Counted from the first letter of the stretch, positions 16,841-24,802 are shown. The stretch: DNA of 33,854 bases from an uncultured Alistipes sp. (GCA_949840605.1 CATKXN010000014.1:1-33854); one strand, 5' to 3'. Made by a program: numbers and translations. Notes: generated by a model from the letters alone, not told the origin.

Positions 16841-17850
16841 CGCTCCGTCACTTTACTGCCTTCGCCGATCTTCTGCATGCCGTCGACCACGATGCGGTCG
16901 CCCGCCGCGACGCCTCCGGCCAGCACGATGCCGTCGTTCACCAGACGCCCCGTCGTGACAGCCGTGCGCACGGCCGAATCGCCGCGCACCGTCCAGACGA
17001 ACCGGCTGCCGTCGCCGGCCTGCTGCACGGCGCGCACCGGCACGACGATCTCCTCGGCGGCCCCCGCCGGCGAGACCGTCACACGGCACACCATGCCCGG
17101 CAGCAGCTCGCCCCCGGCATTCGGAAGCGCCGCCCGCACATCGGCAGTGTGGGATGCGGGGTTGGCCACGGCGCCCTTCTCGATCCGCCCGGCCGTGAAC
17201 GTCCGGTCGCCCAGCGCGGCGACGACGACCCCGATGCGGCTGTCCGCACCGAGCCCGGCGATCTCCTGCTCGGGCACCGAGAAACGCACCTTGACGTTCC
17301 CGATCCGCAGCAGCGTCATCACCGGAACACCCGGCAGCACATTCTCCCCGGCCGACGCCTGACGCCGTCCGACGACGCCCGCGAAAGGTGCGCTGAGCGA
17401 GCAGTCTTCGAGGTTTTTCCGGGCGATCCCGAAGGCCGACTCGGCCTGGCGGAGCCGCGTCTGCGCCTCGACCCACTGGATTTCGGGCAGGCTCTCGGCG
17501 TCGTAAAGCTGCCGCAGGCGCGCACAGGCATCCTTCGCCTGGTTCAGAGCCGCTTCGGCGGCTTCGAAGGTCCGGCGCGCCGACGTGGGATCGAGTTCGG
17601 CCAGCAGCTGTCCCTGCCGCACGCGCTGTCCCTCGTCCGCGAAGGTGCGGGCGACGGTCCCGGGAACGGGAAAACTCAGCGAGGCCGAAGCCTCCTCCTC
17701 GATCGTGCCGACATAAACCGCGGCTCCGGCGTCGGCCGAAGGTGCGGCGGCGACGGTCGCCACCCGCAGCGGATCGACCGTCCGGACCTTTTTGGGAGAA
17801 GAACAGCCCGCGGCCATAAGCAGCGCGGCTGCAAGGATCGTTCGTTTCAT
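16837..17850 (-). CDS. RND efflux periplasmic adaptor (membrane fusion lipoprotein)
   Basis: A 337-residue adaptor with a lipoprotein signal ending LLMAAGC (Cys16), so it is anchored in a membrane facing the periplasm. Domain order is HlyD-like: a lipoyl half (VPGTVARTFADEGQRVRQGQLLAELD) near 60-90, an alpha-helical hairpin near 90-145, the second lipoyl half (LSAPFAGVVGRRQASAGENV) near 150, a beta-barrel from about 175, and a membrane-proximal domain to the end (GDRIVVDGMQKIGEGSKV). It bridges the pump and the TolC channel. It is the first gene of the operon, and 153 bp of intergenic DNA separates it from the divergent AraC gene. The only -7-like sequence, GAACTTTG (17879-17872), has one mismatch. 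Confidence 0.92.
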   Translation of the reverse strand: MKRTILAAALLMAAGCSSPKKVRTVDPLRVATVAAAPSADAGAAVYVGTIEEEASASLSFPVPGTVARTFADEGQRVRQGQLLAELDPTSARRTFEAAEAALNQAKDACARLRQLYDAESLPEIQWVEAQTRLRQAESAFGIARKNLEDCSLSAPFAGVVGRRQASAGENVLPGVPVMTLLRIGNVKVRFSVPEQEIAGLGADSRIGVVVAALGDRTFTAGRIEKGAVANPASHTADVRAALPNAGGELLPGMVCRVTVSPAGAAEEIVVPVRAVQQAGDGSRFVWTVRGDSAVRTAVTTGRLVNDGIVLAGGVAAGDRIVVDGMQKIGEGSKVTER

Positions 17851-17976
17851 ACATTCCGTGTTTTTTCGATGCAAAGTTCTCCTTTTAGGCACTTCGGAAA
17901 AAGGCCGCCGTGTCGGTTATGTTCGTCGATTGGTTCGATTTCGTACTTTTCGGAGAAAATCCGTTTCACGAATTGC

Positions 17977-17984
17977 TATATTTG
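17977..17984 (+). promoter_or_regulatory. -7 box TATATTTG of the AraC-family gene divergent from the efflux operon
   Basis: Exact TAnnTTTG match 19 bp before the ATG, so the leader is very short. No good TTG at -33. Confidence 0.5.
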
Positions 17985-18003
17985 CGGAAAAACCGATAGC
18001 AAA

Positions 18004-18924
18004 ATGAACGAAAAGGACATCCGGAGTTTCTCGCTCGCCACCCTGCTCGAAGCCAACGCCCTGCGCCCGGGAGACCTCTATTACGACGGCTGCGTGATCG
18101 CTTCGCGCGTCAACGTGACGGACGAATTCAACATCGACCTGTTCCGCTACCCGACCCGCCTGAACGCCTTTGCGATCGTTTTCTGTTCCAAAGGTTCGAT
18201 CACCTTCACCTCGGGGCTGCGCCATCACACGCTGGAGGAACGGACGCTTTTCGTACACCTCCCCGGCTCGATCCTGCAGGTGGAGTCCGTCGGGCGCGAA
18301 TCCTCGGTCTACGCCGTGATGTGCGAGGAGGAGTTCATCCGGCGCATCAACATCGACTTCAAACTGCTGTCGCGGCTGTTCCTCTGCGTCGAGGAGCAGC
18401 CCTGCCTGCGGCTGACCGGGGAGGAGTGGAACGGCATCACGCGGTCGTTCGCCGAGATCGACGCCGAAGGGTCCGCTTCGCGCACGGACCTCTATTCCGA
18501 CGAAATCATGCGTTCGGTCATCCGCACGCTGGCCTACAAGGTCTGCCGCATCATCGACCGACACATCACGGCGGCGGCCGTCCTGCCCGCCTCGGCCCGC
18601 AGCCGCAACGAAGAGTATTTCAACCAGTTCATGAACGAGCTCTACAAACACTACATGCAGCACCGCTCGGTGGGGTTCTACGCCGCGCAGCTGCATCTGA
18701 CGCCCAAATACCTGACGACGATCATCCGCAAGACGACAGGCCGCACGGCCTCGGAATGGATCGACGACTGTGTCGTGCTCGAAGCCAAAAACCTCCTGAA
18801 ATACTCCACGATGAGCATTCAGGAGGTGGCCTATTCCCTCAGTTTCCCCAACCAGTCGTTCTTCGGCAGATATTTCAAGGAGCACACCGGCCTTACCCCC
18901 ACCGCCTACCGGACGGACAAATAA
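18004..18924 (+). CDS. AraC-family transcriptional regulator (divergent from RND operon)
   Basis: A 306-residue regulator. Residues about 20-170 are an AraC-type ligand/cupin-like region (FAIVFCSKGSITFTSG; ERTLFVHLPGSILQVESVG). Residues about 205-303 hold two helix-turn-helix motifs: VGFYAAQLHLTPKYLTTIIRK and MSIQEVAYSLSFPNQSFFGRYFKEHTGLTPTAYR. The frame stays open far upstream, but only as a non-coding shadow of the efflux adaptor gene. The ATG at 18004, just after the -7 box, gives the normal family length of about 300. Its position back-to-back with the pump operon makes it the natural candidate to regulate efflux, but this is inference. Confidence 0.9.
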   Translation: MNEKDIRSFSLATLLEANALRPGDLYYDGCVIASRVNVTDEFNIDLFRYPTRLNAFAIVFCSKGSITFTSGLRHHTLEERTLFVHLPGSILQVESVGRESSVYAVMCEEEFIRRINIDFKLLSRLFLCVEEQPCLRLTGEEWNGITRSFAEIDAEGSASRTDLYSDEIMRSVIRTLAYKVCRIIDRHITAAAVLPASARSRNEEYFNQFMNELYKHYMQHRSVGFYAAQLHLTPKYLTTIIRKTTGRTASEWIDDCVVLEAKNLLKYSTMSIQEVAYSLSFPNQSFFGRYFKEHTGLTPTAYRTDK

Positions 18925-19018
18925 TTGTCAGCCGGCACCCGCCGTAAACAAAAACGCCCTGCATCATAAACAAAAAACGATCCGCCTTTATTCAGGGATC
19001 ACATTCCTGTTCGTGATG

Positions 19019-19064
19019 AAAAAACCTCGGTTCGTTGAAATTCGGACTTTCGAGGTTGTTTTTA
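19019..19064 (+). terminator. Possible terminator with long loop after the AraC gene
   Basis: AACCTCG (19023-19029) pairs with CGAGGTT (19051-19057), flanked by A and T runs that extend the stem. The 21-base loop is long, so strength is uncertain. The right arm overlaps the -33 TTG of the next promoter. Confidence 0.4.
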
Positions 19065-19086
19065 CAAGGGATAGTCGGTACCTTTG
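19056..19086 (+). promoter_or_regulatory. Promoter TTG-N20-TACCTTTG for the PCMD lipoprotein operon
   Basis: TTG at 19056-19058 and TACCTTTG at 19079-19086 with a 20-base spacer match the Bacteroidetes -33/-7 consensus well. The first gene starts 79 bp downstream. The rest of 18925-19165 holds only the possible terminator and the leader hairpin. Confidence 0.65.
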
Positions 19087-19112
19087 CCCCGATTTGCCGA
19101 ACGTGCAATACC

Positions 19113-19143
19113 CCGCAGACGGCCGGAATAAATTCCGCTGCGG
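19113..19143 (+). other. Stem-loop in the 5' leader of the PCMD lipoprotein mRNA
   Basis: Outer arms CCGCAG/CTGCGG (19113-19118, 19138-19143) and inner arms CGGAAT/ATTCCG (19124-19129, 19132-19137) stack into one hairpin with an asymmetric bulge. It lies 22 bp before the ATG, where it could affect translation start or mRNA life. No riboswitch family was recognised. Confidence 0.4.
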
Positions 19144-19165
19144 AGCCATAACAGAAATTTTGAAT

Positions 19166-21088
19166 ATGACATCCATGACTTTCCGTTTACTTCGCATCCT
19201 GTGCCCGGTGATTGCCGCGGGCGCATGGCTCCCATCGTGTGAAAAGGTGGAGCAACTGAGCGACTCGGCCCGGGTGGAGGAGCTCTCCATCCTCACGGCC
19301 GATCCCGACCGCGTAATTTTCGACCGGCCCGTCATCAAAGGCGAAGTCATCGAACTGCCGCTCGTTTACGGCAAATATCTCTTTCCCATCACGATCTCGG
19401 TGGATGTCAGGACCGAACCGGGATGCAAGCAGATCCTCGGGTTCGACGGGGAAGGCCAAGAGTTCACTTTCGACAACCGGAACCACATCCGCGAACTCTA
19501 TACGGTAGCGGCCAGCGGCGCCACCACGCGCTGGAAACTGCAGATCGTCGACGCCCAGTCGAACGAATCGGCCGAAATCGCCCGGGTCGGCGTCACGGCC
19601 GCAGAGGGATCGGAGATGCTGGCCGCACCGTATGCCCGCATCGACCGGATCAACTCCGAGATCGTCTTCCAGGCGCTGGGCACCGCGGCCTATCCGCTGA
19701 CGTTCGTGCCGGACTTCACGCTGGCCGACGGCGCCGACTGGGCCGACGGCGCGGATACTCCCGCGGAGACCCTCACCTTCGAAGAGAAGGAGAGCACGAT
19801 GAAATACACCGTCGAAGCCGCCAGCGGTCTCACGAAAACCTGGACCTTCCGTTCGGCAATCGTGGCTGCAAAAGACAACTCGGAGACGAGCGAACTGAGC
19901 GCGGACCAGGTCGAACGCCTGACGCCCCTCGCTCCGGCGGTCGGATTCCGCTCGGACCAGGTCCGGTTCGTCGAGGCCCGCACGGAGTTCAAAGCCTCGT
20001 CGGCTATCGGCGGGCGCCTCAACCTGATGGTCCGTCCGGCAGCCCGCACGGTGACATTCCCCGTCAAGGCGGTCATCGATCTGCCCGTCCATGCCAACTC
20101 CCTGCTCGCAGGCGCTCCGGCCGACGGCAGCTACACTTTCGAATCCTACTCCGACACCAAGCAGGTCTGGATCGTGGACAAACTGTCGGGGCTGGCCAAG
20201 AGCTGGACGATCGCCCTCGCCCCGGAACTGAACACCGACATGCTCGGCCTGGCCATCACGACCTATTCGAGCACCCCGGGCAACGAGGTTATCGCCGTGG
20301 ATACCGACCGGGTGGAGATCGACCACGAAAACAGCCGCATCACCGTCCCGGTCGGAAGGACCGACGGCACGGCCATCGACCCGAAAGAGAAGATCGGCCT
20401 GAAGCTCGCTTTCACGCTGGAACTCCCCGAGGGGGCGACCAGCACCGCGAAATCGTCGAGCCACACCTACGTCACGAATACGACGACAATCACGGTCAAA
20501 ACCTCCAACGGCCAGCAGAGCCGCAGCTGGACGCTCTACCTCAAGGACAAGAACGCCGCAGCGTCTTCGGACACCGACATTTCGAACTTCTCGTATGCGT
20601 ACACCTCGAAGGATAACCGGATGAAGCTGTCGTCGACATCGGTCGTCGCAGACAATAACAACCATCGCATCACGCTGAAGATCACGGCCGGGCCCAAAGC
20701 CTTCCCGCTCACGCTGACCAACAAGATCATGAAGCTGGGCAACCCGTCGGCGACCGTCGTCCAGCAGGAGATCGCCGATTACGGCACTCCGCTTACGTTC
20801 GAGTCGCTGACCTCGTCCAAAACGTTCACGGTGCGCGCCGAGGACGGAACCGAACAGCAGTGGACCATCGACCTCCAATCGGACGCCAAGGGCCACACGG
20901 CGGACATCACCAGCTTCCTCGTCGGCAAGTTCACGGGCGGTACGCTCACCGCGGTAACCGGAGACCAGCCGCATCCGGATGGAGGTCGAAGGAGTGCCGC
21001 CGTTCTATGCGACCGTCTCGATCGCGGCATCGGACAACGCCTCCGTCACCGGGCTGGAGAACGGCATCCTGACCGTCAACAACTATAA
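19166..21088 (+). CDS. Surface lipoprotein with repeated beta modules, N-terminal part (ends early at a frameshift)
   Basis: The readable product has 640 residues, of which about the first 598 look real. The signal peptide ends WLPSC (Cys25), marking a lipoprotein. After that, five short modules recur, each closing with an aromatic strand: TTRWKLQIVD, TKTWTFRSAI, AKSWTIALAP, SRSWTLYLKD and EQQWTIDLQS. These look like tandem Ig-like/DUF5018-type domains, the naming being tentative. After position about 20960 the frame turns into a low-complexity Arg/His-rich tail (DRLDRGIGQRLRHRAG) that is not credible protein. The true continuation is in the +1 frame (next CDS). The ATG at 19166 was chosen because it gives the signal peptide; 19175 is also possible and upstream codons run into the promoter. 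Probable role: surface glycan binding or cell-surface display, with the beta-barrel protein that follows. Confidence 0.8.
   Translation: MTSMTFRLLRILCPVIAAGAWLPSCEKVEQLSDSARVEELSILTADPDRVIFDRPVIKGEVIELPLVYGKYLFPITISVDVRTEPGCKQILGFDGEGQEFTFDNRNHIRELYTVAASGATTRWKLQIVDAQSNESAEIARVGVTAAEGSEMLAAPYARIDRINSEIVFQALGTAAYPLTFVPDFTLADGADWADGADTPAETLTFEEKESTMKYTVEAASGLTKTWTFRSAIVAAKDNSETSELSADQVERLTPLAPAVGFRSDQVRFVEARTEFKASSAIGGRLNLMVRPAARTVTFPVKAVIDLPVHANSLLAGAPADGSYTFESYSDTKQVWIVDKLSGLAKSWTIALAPELNTDMLGLAITTYSSTPGNEVIAVDTDRVEIDHENSRITVPVGRTDGTAIDPKEKIGLKLAFTLELPEGATSTAKSSSHTYVTNTTTITVKTSNGQQSRSWTLYLKDKNAAASSDTDISNFSYAYTSKDNRMKLSSTSVVADNNNHRITLKITAGPKAFPLTLTNKIMKLGNPSATVVQQEIADYGTPLTFESLTSSKTFTVRAEDGTEQQWTIDLQSDAKGHTADITSFLVGKFTGGTLTAVTGDQPHPDGGRRSAAVLCDRLDRGIGQRLRHRAGERHPDRQQL
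20957..20968 (+). other. One-base frameshift inside the PCMD lipoprotein gene
   Basis: The upstream frame codes well up to V-T-G (GTA ACC GGA), and the downstream frame is open only after a TAA at 20955-20957. Removing one base at GACC (20963-20966) joins them as V-T-G-D-S-R-I-R-M. The junction is not a homopolymer or known slippery heptamer. It could be a real mutation or a sequence error. Confidence 0.75.
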
Positions 21089-21908
21089 CCACGAAATACC
21101 GCTGACCGTCACGTCGCAGGACGAGGAAGTGACGAAAACCTGGACGGTCTATGTCGACAAGCCCGTGGACGTGCAGATCGACAACAGCGATTTCGAACTC
21201 TGGGGCGAATTCAAAAACATCAACGGCGGCACCTACACCATCGACCCGACGCCCGGCGCCGGCTACGGATGGGGCACGGCCAACCTGACCATAATCGGCA
21301 TGGGCGTCAAAGGAACCATGCCCGTCGAACGGGCCGACGGCACGCTGGCCGCCGAAATGACCACCTCCGAACAAAATACGGTATTCAAAGGTTACGTCGT
21401 CGCGTCCGGAACGCTCTATACGGGCCTGTTCAACCTCAACATCAATTACATCACCCAGCCGCGCAGGATGACCAAGTTCGGCATTCCCTACACGGCCCGT
21501 CCGGCATCGTTCTCGATGGAGCTGAAATACGTCCCGGGAGCCCAGATGAAGCAGGCGACGGCCGACGACAAAGGCAAATACTCGATCCATGACATCGACG
21601 GCGTGGACAAGGCCCACATCTGGGTGGAGCTGCTGCAGTGGAACGGCAGCGGAGCCATCGACTACGACGGATCGGAAGGCGCCGAAAACATCACCGTCCT
21701 GGGCCGTGCCGAACTCGTGATCGACGGGGCGAACAACCCCTACAGGGAGTGGTCGAAAGTGACGCTCCCGATGGTATACGACCCGCAGTACGCCGACGTC
21801 AAGCCGACGCATATCGCCGTGGTGATGTCGTCGAGCAAGGACGGCGACAAGTTCATCGGCGCGATCGGCAGCAAACTCACGGTAGACCGTTTCGTGATCA
21901 ATTATTAA
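20979..21908 (+). CDS. PCMD-domain C-terminal part of the same lipoprotein, out of frame with its start
   Basis: A 309-residue segment without its own signal peptide. It begins inside a further repeat module (ATVSIAAS...TKTWTVYVDKP) identical in pattern to the five upstream modules, which shows it belongs to the same protein. From about residue 70 it matches the PCMD (putative carbohydrate metabolism domain) pattern: FELWGEF at the start, GYGWGTAN, GTLYTGLF, WVELLQWNG, WSKVTLPMVYD, then the closing HIAVVMSSSKDGDKFIGAIGSKLTVDRFVINY. PCMD proteins are secreted or lipid-anchored and occur in Bacteroidetes polysaccharide and surface loci. The ATG at 20979 is merely the first in the open stretch; translation from it may not occur. 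A beta-barrel protein gene follows after 15 bp. Confidence 0.78.
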   Translation: MEVEGVPPFYATVSIAASDNASVTGLENGILTVNNYNHEIPLTVTSQDEEVTKTWTVYVDKPVDVQIDNSDFELWGEFKNINGGTYTIDPTPGAGYGWGTANLTIIGMGVKGTMPVERADGTLAAEMTTSEQNTVFKGYVVASGTLYTGLFNLNINYITQPRRMTKFGIPYTARPASFSMELKYVPGAQMKQATADDKGKYSIHDIDGVDKAHIWVELLQWNGSGAIDYDGSEGAENITVLGRAELVIDGANNPYREWSKVTLPMVYDPQYADVKPTHIAVVMSSSKDGDKFIGAIGSKLTVDRFVINY

Positions 21909-21923
21909 TTACAGCAGCAAGTT

Positions 21924-22760
21924 ATGAAACCCAAACATATCGCCATCCTTTACTGTTCCCTCGCCCTGCTCTCGGGCCCTGCCGCCCAGGCGGAAAATTC
22001 GTCGGCGAAAACGGCGAAAGCAGCGAAAACGTCCGCCCGGACCGAGGAACTGAAACCCGCCCGCCGGAAACTGATCTCGTCGGACCGCAACATCTTCCGC
22101 GCGGGCGTCCTGATCGGCACCGACATCGGCGGCGCCATTCCCGTGCCGTTCAGGTATATTCCCAGCACGTTCAACCCCTATCCGCAGCTGAACCTCGACA
22201 TGGGCGTCTTCGCCGAATTCCGCCTCCACGACCGCTGGAGCCTCGGGGCCAACCTCATCTACAAGACCGTGGGGATGAAGGCCGACGCCCGCGTCTCGAA
22301 CCAGAAATACGAAGACCAGGAGGCCGGACTGCTCCAGTATTATACGGGCACGGCCAAAATGGACATGTCGTTCACGATGTTCGAGGTGCCGTTCTACGCC
22401 AAATACACCTTCAGCAACCACGTATCGCGCCTGCTTTTCGGCGGCTACTTCGCCTACAACCTGAAGGCGGAGTTCGAAACGCTGGCCACGAAGGGGTATT
22501 CGGGCGGCGAACCGGACAAGGTGGAGGTCATCATCGAGAAGGGCGGCGAGCCGATCAACATGTCGTTCACCTCCTCGCTGCGCGACTTCGACGCCGGCGT
22601 GACGGTGGGTTACGAGCACACGCTCTACAACCGCCTGAACATCGGCATCCGCGTGAGCATGGGTTTTCTGGACATCTTCCGGAACGATACCAAATACTTC
22701 GACTACAAGATGCTGCACATGCGCGGCTCGATCATCGTCGGCTACCGGCTTTTCCACTGA
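21924..22760 (+). CDS. Outer-membrane beta-barrel protein (porin/PorT-like fold)
   Basis: A 278-residue protein with signal peptide MKPKHIAILYCSLALLSGPAAQA, then a short Ala/Lys/Thr-rich linker (about 24-45). The rest shows alternating aromatic and polar residues typical of transmembrane strands: AGVLIGTDIGGAIPVPF, MGVFAEFRLHDRWSLGANLIYK, VPFYAKYTFSN, LLFGGYFAYNL, DAGVTVGYEHTLYNRLNIGIRVSMGF. It ends in an aromatic residue next to the last position (IIVGYRLFH), as barrels do. Fifteen bp separate it from the PCMD lipoprotein and they share a transcript, so the two may form one envelope complex. It is too small to be a TonB-dependent receptor. Exact function unknown. Confidence 0.82.
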   Translation: MKPKHIAILYCSLALLSGPAAQAENSSAKTAKAAKTSARTEELKPARRKLISSDRNIFRAGVLIGTDIGGAIPVPFRYIPSTFNPYPQLNLDMGVFAEFRLHDRWSLGANLIYKTVGMKADARVSNQKYEDQEAGLLQYYTGTAKMDMSFTMFEVPFYAKYTFSNHVSRLLFGGYFAYNLKAEFETLATKGYSGGEPDKVEVIIEKGGEPINMSFTSSLRDFDAGVTVGYEHTLYNRLNIGIRVSMGFLDIFRNDTKYFDYKMLHMRGSIIVGYRLFH

Positions 22761-22796
22761 CGCCCGGGCTGCGGCCCCGGCACTCATACGGATTAC

Positions 22797-22821
22797 GGAT
22801 ATTCGTACCCCGATTACGGAT
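22797..22821 (+). repeat. 25-bp promoter element, copy 1, upstream of AraC-family gene A
   Basis: Contains TCGTACCCCGATTACGGAT (22803-22821) preceded by GGATAT. It matches copy 2 at 23881-23905 in 24 of 25 bases. It ends 38 bp before the -7 box at 22860. GATTACGGAT also occurs at 22791-22800, 21 bp before the same decamer at 22812, a spacing typical of AraC direct-repeat sites. Confidence 0.75.
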
Positions 22822-22859
22822 TCCGGACCCGAAGCGTTCGGCAAACCGGAAACAGATGT

Positions 22860-22867
22860 TATATTTG
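22860..22867 (+). promoter_or_regulatory. -7 box TATATTTG of AraC-family gene A
   Basis: Exact TAnnTTTG match 21 bp before the ATG. CCGGAAA lies 7 bp upstream of the box, as it does (8 bp) in the paralogous promoter. No TTG at -33, which fits an activated promoter. Confidence 0.5.
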
Positions 22868-22888
22868 TATCGGATAAAAACCGAGGCC

Positions 22889-23800
22889 ATGAACGAGAAC
22901 AGACAAGAGGGCATCCTCAAAATAGACAGCATCGACCGCTACAACAAACTCTACGGACTGGAAACACGGCATCCGCTGGTAAGCGTCGTCGATCTCTCGA
23001 AGGCGACGACCTGGCCCACCCGGGCGTGGTTCAACTACGGGGTCTACGCGCTTTTCCTCAAGGACGTGCATTGCGGCAACATCCGCTACGGGCGGCAGTA
23101 TTACGACTACCAGGACGGCACGGTGGTCTGCTTCGCCCCGGGGCAGGTCGCCGACGTGGTGATGCCGCCCGACGTGCGTCCGGCGGCCCGCGGACTGCTG
23201 TTCCATCCCGACCTCATCCGCGGAACGGCCCTCGGGGCGGAGATCCGCAACTACTCGTTCTTCTCCTACGAGACCAACGAGGCGCTGCACCTCTCCGAGG
23301 AGGAGCGGCGGACGGTGACGGACTGCCTGCACAAGATCGAAGCCGAGCTGGAACACGCCATCGACAAGCACAGCCGACGCCTGATAACGGCCAACATCGG
23401 ACTGCTGCTGGACTATTGCATGCGTTTCTACGAACGGCAGTTCACGACCCGCAGCGAGGTCAACCGGGACATCGTCGTGCGCTTCGAACAACTGCTGAAC
23501 GACTATTTCGACAGCGACGCCCCGCAGAGCGAGGGGCTGCCGACCGTGAGGTATTTCGCCGACAAGGTATTCCTTTCGGCCAACTATTTCGGCGACATGA
23601 TCCGCCGGCAGACAGGCCAGACCGCCTCGGAATATATCCAGAACAAGGTCATCGAACGGGCCAAGGATTCGCTGCTGTCGTCGGACAGGACGATGAGCCA
23701 GATCGCCTACGACCTGGGATTCCAGTATCCCCAGCACCTCAGCCGGATGTTCAAGCGGATTGTCGGCTGCACTCCCGTCGAGTTCCGAAATCAGAGCTGA
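22889..23800 (+). CDS. AraC-family transcriptional regulator, paralog A
   Basis: A 303-residue regulator. The N-terminal domain (about 30-190) has GTVVCFAPGQVADVV, GLLFHPDLIRG and IGLLLDYCMRFYERQFTTR, typical of a common Bacteroidetes AraC group. The C-terminal DNA-binding domain (about 205-300) has two good helix-turn-helix motifs: VRYFADKVFLSANYFGDMIRRQTG and MSQIAYDLGFQYPQHLSRMFKR. The start at 22889 follows the -7 box by the same distance as in its paralog. It is followed by an intrinsic terminator. It is clearly homologous to the next gene. The target is not known; a self-regulated or cross-regulated pair is likely from the shared promoter element. Confidence 0.9.
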   Translation: MNENRQEGILKIDSIDRYNKLYGLETRHPLVSVVDLSKATTWPTRAWFNYGVYALFLKDVHCGNIRYGRQYYDYQDGTVVCFAPGQVADVVMPPDVRPAARGLLFHPDLIRGTALGAEIRNYSFFSYETNEALHLSEEERRTVTDCLHKIEAELEHAIDKHSRRLITANIGLLLDYCMRFYERQFTTRSEVNRDIVVRFEQLLNDYFDSDAPQSEGLPTVRYFADKVFLSANYFGDMIRRQTGQTASEYIQNKVIERAKDSLLSSDRTMSQIAYDLGFQYPQHLSRMFKRIVGCTPVEFRNQS

Positions 23801-23821
23801 TCCGCACCCCGCGGATTCCGG

Positions 23822-23845
23822 AAAACGCCCCTCGCCGGGCGTTTT
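23822..23845. terminator. Intrinsic terminator between the two AraC paralogs
   Basis: AAAACGCCC and GGGCGTTTT pair around a CTCGCC loop, followed by T on the plus strand, 22 bp after the stop codon of gene A. Confidence 0.85.
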
Positions 23846-23880
23846 TCGTTGCAGGGAGTGCGCCGCCTTACCTCTTTCCC

Positions 23881-23905
23881 GGATAATCGTACCCCGATTA
23901 CGGAT
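23881..23905 (+). repeat. 25-bp promoter element, copy 2, upstream of AraC-family gene B
   Basis: Contains TCGTACCCCGATTACGGAT at 23887-23905 preceded by GGATAA; 24 of 25 bases match copy 1. It too ends exactly 38 bp before the -7 box (23944). The extra upstream decamer seen in copy 1 is absent. Confidence 0.75.
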
Positions 23906-23943
23906 ATGGGCGCTTCGCCGACGGAGTCCCGGAAAGATTGACT

Positions 23944-23951
23944 TATATTTG
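23944..23951 (+). promoter_or_regulatory. -7 box TATATTTG of AraC-family gene B
   Basis: Exact match to TAnnTTTG, 22 bp before the ATG at 23974. No TTG at -33. Confidence 0.5.
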
Positions 23952-23973
23952 CCCCGTCAACGGCTCCATCCGA

Positions 23974-24795
23974 ATGTACGAACCGATCCTATATACCGAC
24001 GTTCCGAATTCCGGCGCGTATCCTCTCGGGCTTTGTGCCGCGGGATACCACGTCATCGCGCTGGTCGACGGCGGCACGGACGTATCGGCTTTCGGCCGCG
24101 GCACCTATGACTTCCGACATGCCACGCTGCTGTTCCTCGCCCCCGGGCGGGCGGAGGTCTTCGCGGCGGCGGCCCGCTGCCCGGTCGAACGGACGCTGGC
24201 TTTCGACCCCGCCCGTTTCCGGTGCACGGGGCTCGACCGCACGGTCGTCGAATATGCCTTCTTCCGGTACCTGCCTGCGGAAATGCTCCATCTGGCGGCC
24301 TGCGAAACACGGATCGTCACCGACTGCATGGAGGACATCCGCCGGGAAACCCTGCGCCGGGAGGATCTGTTCAGCTGCCGGGTGCTGGCGCAGCAGATCG
24401 GGCTGCTGCTCGACCACTGCGCGCGGATGTACGAACGGCAGTTCATCACGCGCGAACTCGCCGCCCGCCCGCTCCTGACCCGCTACGAAACGTTCGTGAC
24501 CCGCTGGATCGAGTCCGGACGGCTCGGGACCGACGGAGAGCCCTCCGACGAGTTGAGCTCCGCGGAAACGGGCCTCTCCCCGGCCTATCTGGGGAGCCTG
24601 CTGCGATTCGAAAAGGGGTACGGCCACGCCGAATACGTGCAGTTCCTGCGTCTCGAAACCGCCAGACGGCTGCTCGACAAGGCGGGCCGGTCCGCCGGCG
24701 AAGTCGCCCGGCTGTTGGGCTTCCCGTCGGAGCGGTGCTTCCGCCTCTTCTACAGGAAAGTCACCGGCTGTCCGCTTCCGACCGCAAAGTGCTGA
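23974..24795 (+). CDS. AraC-family transcriptional regulator, diverged paralog B
   Basis: A 273-residue paralog of the preceding gene: IGLLLDHCARMYERQFITR here against IGLLLDYCMRFYERQFTTR there, with the TLLFLAPGRAEVF stretch also aligning. It is about 30 residues shorter, partly at the N-terminus. The DNA-binding domain (about 190-270) is still recognisable (LSPAYLGSLLRFEKGYG; SAGEVARLLGFPSERCFRLFYRKVTGCPLP), but the first helix-turn-helix is poorer than in paralog A and the usual PxxFR ending is altered to PLPTAKC. This suggests changed DNA specificity or reduced binding. It has its own promoter and ends in a perfect hairpin shared with the convergent regulator gene. Confidence 0.85.
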   Translation: MYEPILYTDVPNSGAYPLGLCAAGYHVIALVDGGTDVSAFGRGTYDFRHATLLFLAPGRAEVFAAAARCPVERTLAFDPARFRCTGLDRTVVEYAFFRYLPAEMLHLAACETRIVTDCMEDIRRETLRREDLFSCRVLAQQIGLLLDHCARMYERQFITRELAARPLLTRYETFVTRWIESGRLGTDGEPSDELSSAETGLSPAYLGSLLRFEKGYGHAEYVQFLRLETARRLLDKAGRSAGEVARLLGFPSERCFRLFYRKVTGCPLPTAKC

Positions 24796-24802
24796 TCCGC
24801 AC

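Noticed and set aside
17149..18003. Upstream extension of the AraC-family gene at 18004
   Set aside because: The extension lies antisense to the efflux adaptor and crosses the -7 box; the family is about 300 residues from the 18004 start.
20957..20968. Programmed ribosomal frameshift in the PCMD lipoprotein gene
   Set aside because: No slippery heptamer, internal Shine-Dalgarno or clear downstream pseudoknot is visible; a mutation or sequence error is simpler.
22764..22780. GC-rich imperfect hairpin after the beta-barrel gene as terminator
   Set aside because: Only a 5-bp stem (CCGGG/CCCGG) and no T run.
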